This document shows positions 61,313 through 64,000 of a stretch of 64,000 bases of DNA, piece by piece. The DNA comes from Hyalangium versicolor. GTDB lineage: Bacteria; Myxococcota; Myxococcia; Myxococcales; Myxococcaceae. Both the position numbers and the translations under genes were made by a program. The stretch spans positions 62,001 through 126,000 of the forward strand of contig NZ_JAHXBF010000003.1 of the NCBI RefSeq assembly GCF_020103695.1, read 5' to 3'. Under the pieces are notes generated by a model. That model did not search any database. It was given only the letters and a program-made list of their open reading frames with translations, and was not told the origin of the DNA. How positions within the stretch are numbered: position 1 is the stretch's first letter; each line of letters starts with the position of its first letter.

Positions 61313-62185
61313 TCAGCGGGTGGGATCGAGCAGCCTGCGCAGCTCGTGGATGAGCATGGCCAGCAGCACCAGGAGGCTGGAGAGCACCGTCTGCGAGCCG
61401 CCAACGGGGTAGTCATAGAAGAAGGCGAACAGATAGCCGCCCACCCCGGAGATGCACCCGGCCAACGTGGCGATCAGGAACGTCCACCCCAGCCTCAGAT
61501 CCAGGATCAGCGCGGCGATGGCCGACAGGGTGGAGAAGGCGAACACAGGGAGTGAACCCAGCGCTCGGGCCGACACGCCCACCATGACGCCGATGGACAC
61601 CATCACCACCGCGTCCAGCAGCCGCACGGGAAGCCCCTGCACGCCCGCGCCAATCCGGTCGAAGCTGGCGAAGGTGAGGCCTCGGTACCACCACAGGTGC
61701 ACGATCATGACGAGCCCACCGACGATGGCCACGTGGGCGAGCTGCTCGGGCGTCACCAGCACCGCGGTGCCGAAGAGGATGCCTTGGATGTCATGGGCCT
61801 CTTGCGCGATGCGGTCTCCTACCAGCACGGCCGCGCCACCGGCGAATGCGAAGGCCAGACCCAGCAGGCTCTCGCGAGTGAGCTTGAGGCGGGAGGGGTC
61901 CGTCATCAGCAGCATCGTGGCCGCCAGGGATAGGGTGGTGGCGCCCAGCGTCGGGTCCACCTGGAAGCCCAGGTGGATCTCCGCGAAGAACGCGAGCGCC
62001 ACGCCCAGGCCGGCCGCGTGGGTGGTGGCGGCGCTGACGAACACCATGCGCCGCAGCACCACGTAGACGCTCAGGAAGCCGAGCACGCCCCCGGCGATGA
62101 GGGCGCACAGGATGGGATCTCGGAAGAGATCGAAGCTGGCCTGGAACTGCTCCCACTTCGAGGGGTCAACCGTGGACGTGTCCAA
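61313..62185 (-). CDS. znuB: Zinc/manganese ABC transporter permease
   Basis: A ~290-residue ABC-3 family permease with about eight transmembrane segments (GGVLGFLSVYVVLRRMVFVSAATTHAAGLGVALAFF, GLAFAFAGGAAVLVG, AVVMVSIGVMVGVSARALGSLPVFAFSTLSAIAALIL). This family imports Zn or Mn with ZnuA- and ZnuC-type partners. The start is uncertain: TTG 62185 has AGGAA seven bases upstream and overlaps znuC by 20 bp, while an ATG at 62275 would overlap by 110 bp. The znuC-znuB overlap indicates translational coupling. Confidence 0.85.
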   Translation of the reverse strand: MDTSTVDPSKWEQFQASFDLFRDPILCALIAGGVLGFLSVYVVLRRMVFVSAATTHAAGLGVALAFFAEIHLGFQVDPTLGATTLSLAATMLLMTDPSRLKLTRESLLGLAFAFAGGAAVLVGDRIAQEAHDIQGILFGTAVLVTPEQLAHVAIVGGLVMIVHLWWYRGLTFASFDRIGAGVQGLPVRLLDAVVMVSIGVMVGVSARALGSLPVFAFSTLSAIAALILDLRLGWTFLIATLAGCISGVGGYLFAFFYDYPVGGSQTVLSSLLVLLAMLIHELRRLLDPTR

Positions 62186-62975
62186 GGTGGGTTCCTGTTT
62201 GTGCGCGAGCGCAGTACTCGTCTCCGTACTGGTGGCGGAAGGAGGGGTGGCAAAAGACGGTCTTCGAGTCGCCAACGATGACGGACGGTGTCTCCCGGTC
62301 GAGGAAGACCATGGTGTCGGCGTGCTCAGCGGCCAGCGTCAGGTCGTGGCTCACCACCACCACGGCCATGTTCCGCTCGCGCGCCAGGCGGACCAGGCGC
62401 TTCATGGTCTCCTTCTCGGCCACGGCATCCATGGCGGCGGTGGGCTCGTCGAGCAGAACGAGGTCCGCTTCGCTGGCGATCACCCGGGCCAGCAACGAGC
62501 GTTGCTTCTGTCCCTCGGACAGCTCGCGGTAGGGACGATTGGCGAACTCACGTGCGCCCGCGGTGTCGAGCGCCGCATCCGCGATCTTCCGGTCCTGGCG
62601 TGAGGCGAAGGGGTTGAGGAAGTTCCACCCCACGAGCCGTCCCCAGAGGACCATCTCCTTGGGGCGCATGGGCAGCACGGAGTCGATGCCCACCGTCTGC
62701 GGGACGTAGGAGCACCGCAGATCGGGCTTGTTCTTCACGACGCGGCCGGACACCGGGGGCTGCATGCCCAGCAGCGTCTTGAACCAGGTGCTCTTGCCCG
62801 AGCCGTTGCGACCCACCACGGACACGAAGCTGCCGCGGTGGATCTGGAGGTTGAAGGCCGGCAGCAAGGGCGTCTCGCCAAAGCCGACGGCCAGTTCCTC
62901 GCAGCTCAGGAGCAGCTCGGTGGTCCGAGCTGGAACAGGGGCTTCAGGAGGCGAGACGGATTCATCGGGCTTCAC
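62166..62975 (-). CDS. znuC: Zinc/manganese ABC transporter ATP-binding protein
   Basis: A 269-residue ABC ATPase. Walker A is GRNGSGKST, the Q-loop region is YVPQ, the signature is LSEGQKQR (a variant of LSGGQ), Walker B is LVLLDEPTAAMD and the switch His is in SHDLT. The C-terminal ~40 residues contain several His (HPSFRHQYGDEYCARA, then THLGHVHG), as is often seen in zinc ABC ATPases. It starts at GTG 62975, overlapping the lipoprotein gene by 14 bp, and overlaps znuB at its end. It powers metal import through ZnuB. Confidence 0.88.
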   Translation of the reverse strand: MKPDESVSPPEAPVPARTTELLLSCEELAVGFGETPLLPAFNLQIHRGSFVSVVGRNGSGKSTWFKTLLGMQPPVSGRVVKNKPDLRCSYVPQTVGIDSVLPMRPKEMVLWGRLVGWNFLNPFASRQDRKIADAALDTAGAREFANRPYRELSEGQKQRSLLARVIASEADLVLLDEPTAAMDAVAEKETMKRLVRLARERNMAVVVVSHDLTLAAEHADTMVFLDRETPSVIVGDSKTVFCHPSFRHQYGDEYCARAQTGTHLGHVHG

Positions 62976-63807
62976 GCTGGACCTCCGTCTGGGGGGACTG
63001 CTCGGAGAGGCTCTCGAGGAGCTCGGCTCGCACGGCGTCGTTGGCAGGGGAGCTCAGGTCTACGGTGCCATTCGGATCGGGCGTCGCCGCTGCCCAGTCC
63101 AGGGGATCGAAGACCGCGGGTGTCAGCTGGAGCCCCAGCGCGAGCAGCACGCGCGGATCATGTTCCCGGTCCGAGGGGACATCGAGCGCTCCGGTGAGCA
63201 CCGCGACGGGATCGGCATGGGGGCCGGAGGTCGTCAGCTCAAGACGGAAGGGGCGCTCGCCGCTGAAGCGGGGAGTGGCTCGTCCATCTCGCACGGTGCC
63301 TTCGAGGCGCAGGGATGTCACCGTCCATTTGGCGCGGGAGAGGTTGGTGCGAGGCAGCTCGCAGTCCGGCTCGCACGCGGGTGTGCGGGTCTCCGGGGCC
63401 AGCAGATCCACGTCACCCACAGGCAGGCTGGCGACGGTGGAGGCCGTGGCGCCTCCGCCGGAAAGCTCGGCCTCGACCTCGTCATAGGGGACGAGCGCGC
63501 CGTCTTCCCGATCGCAGTGCCCGTTGTGGCAGATGGTGTAGCCCGGAGGTGGGTTGGCCGGATCGAAGGTGCTGGGGCCACTGGCGCTCGCGCTGCCGAG
63601 CAGCTCGATGCGCTCCAGCCGAGCCTGCGCGGTCGTCAAGCGCACCTGGTAATCGGAGCTGAGGCGCTGGTAACCGTTGCCGGCGTCGCGAGAGGAGATC
63701 GGCGTGTACTCGGCGCGGACGGAAGGCTCGAGCACGGCGAAGCCCTCGCCGGCCTCCCATGCGCAGCCTGTGGAGAGCAACAGGGGAAGGAGGAGATGGA
63801 CGCGCAT
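62962..63807 (-). CDS. Lipoprotein of unknown function inside the znu operon
   Basis: A 281-residue lipoprotein with lipobox-like LSTGC after a short hydrophobic signal. The mature part is beta-rich (YTPISSRDAGNGYQRLSSDYQVRL, ARLERIELLGSA) and contains Cys pairs (ICHNGHCDRED and ACEPDCE), with His and Asp close by. The starts and stops are tight: its ATG is 2 bases after the znuA stop and its end overlaps znuC by 14 bp. That placement argues for a role in metal binding or uptake, but I recognise no family. It could be a second metal-capture protein or an outer-membrane factor. Confidence 0.8.
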   Translation of the reverse strand: MRVHLLLPLLLSTGCAWEAGEGFAVLEPSVRAEYTPISSRDAGNGYQRLSSDYQVRLTTAQARLERIELLGSASASGPSTFDPANPPPGYTICHNGHCDREDGALVPYDEVEAELSGGGATASTVASLPVGDVDLLAPETRTPACEPDCELPRTNLSRAKWTVTSLRLEGTVRDGRATPRFSGERPFRLELTTSGPHADPVAVLTGALDVPSDREHDPRVLLALGLQLTPAVFDPLDWAAATPDPNGTVDLSSPANDAVRAELLESLSEQSPQTEVQREAR

Positions 63808-63809
63808 GA

Positions 63810-64000
63810 TCAGCCCCCCTTGCTGGCCGCGAGGCCCTGCTCGATTGCCTTCACGAGCCGCTCCATGCGCTGGACGTACGTCTCTCCGTCGCGGAAGTTC
63901 GCGCCGCTGGGGAGGATGACGAGGCCCGCGGGGATCTTCGAGGCCACGAGCTTGGAGGTGGAGTCCGGGTAGTACTCCTCCTGGACGACGAGGCGCGCCT
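63810..64000 (-). CDS. znuA: Zinc ABC transporter substrate-binding protein, C-terminal fragment
   Basis: The minus-strand frame enters from the window edge and gives 62 residues ending at TGA (63812-63810). The C-terminal sequence (VILPSGANFRDGETYVQRMERLVKAIEQGLAASKGG) fits the ZnuA/TroA type periplasmic metal-binding proteins. The start and metal ligands lie outside the window. It heads the znuA-lipoprotein-znuC-znuB operon. Confidence 0.7.
   Translation of the reverse strand, partial: ARLVVQEEYYPDSTSKLVASKIPAGLVILPSGANFRDGETYVQRMERLVKAIEQGLAASKGG

Overview
The window is GC-rich, densely coded chromosomal DNA that reads as a myxobacterium, most likely of the Cystobacterineae (Archangium, Cystobacter, Stigmatella or Myxococcus relatives). 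This rests on gene content: several Hanks-type kinases or kinase-like proteins, many myxobacterial-style lipoproteins with Ig-like or beta-propeller repeats, a PilP homologue, an ExoE/WbaP-type exopolysaccharide initiating transferase, frequent GTG starts and adenosylcobalamin-dependent enzymes. I see no rRNA, tRNA, CRISPR array, insertion sequence or prophage. Species assignment is inference.

Layout. 1-6443: surface lipoproteins (a 14-repeat RCC1 protein, a five-repeat Ig-like cytochrome c lipoprotein), an orphan PilP-like lipoprotein and an exported creatininase-family protein. 6537-11481: PRPP synthetase, a structured 470-bp gap, a probable pseudokinase and a one-polypeptide EutB-EutC ethanolamine ammonia-lyase. 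11497-14593 (minus): a hydrophobic Gly/Ala-rich protein, then a trigger-factor-like chaperone without the ribosome-binding domain, then a secreted PEGA-like protein. 14756-19632: FAD-linked oxidase, a second Ig-like cytochrome c lipoprotein, a small cationic amphipathic Gly-rich protein with a soluble partner gene, and phosphatidylserine synthase. 19831-28766: a large ASH-repeat/VWA lipoprotein, two tandem membrane Ser/Thr kinases, a MerR-like regulator and a sigma region 4 protein.

28871-43457 is a growth and envelope block: purH, a zinc-ribbon/TPR membrane protein, purD, lptF and lptG are tightly packed or overlapping, followed by an O-antigen ligase, two glycosyltransferases flanking a Met/Gly-rich exported protein, and the exoE-like transferase. 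43612-48672 encodes a 1686-residue protein with an N-terminal MshEN (potential c-di-GMP-binding) domain, a huge Pro/Ala-rich region and an array of 12-residue repeats. Convergent to it is nrdJ, the B12-dependent ribonucleotide reductase, with a well-spaced pair of NrdR-box-like sites upstream.

52090-57088: a thioredoxin-like ferredoxin, a radical SAM protein, a Bax-inhibitor-1 family membrane protein, a circularly permuted ATP-grasp-like protein and a DsbA-family isomerase. 57214-61272: small proteins of unknown function, a His-tailed lipoprotein and a TPR protein. The window closes with a minus-strand znuA-lipoprotein-znuC-znuB zinc/manganese-type ABC transporter operon, znuA being cut by the edge.

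Best candidates for something new: the two hydrophobic Gly-rich proteins, each with a soluble partner gene; the MshEN/repeat protein beside an exopolysaccharide gene; the fused EutBC; and the unfamiliar lipoprotein built into the znu operon.
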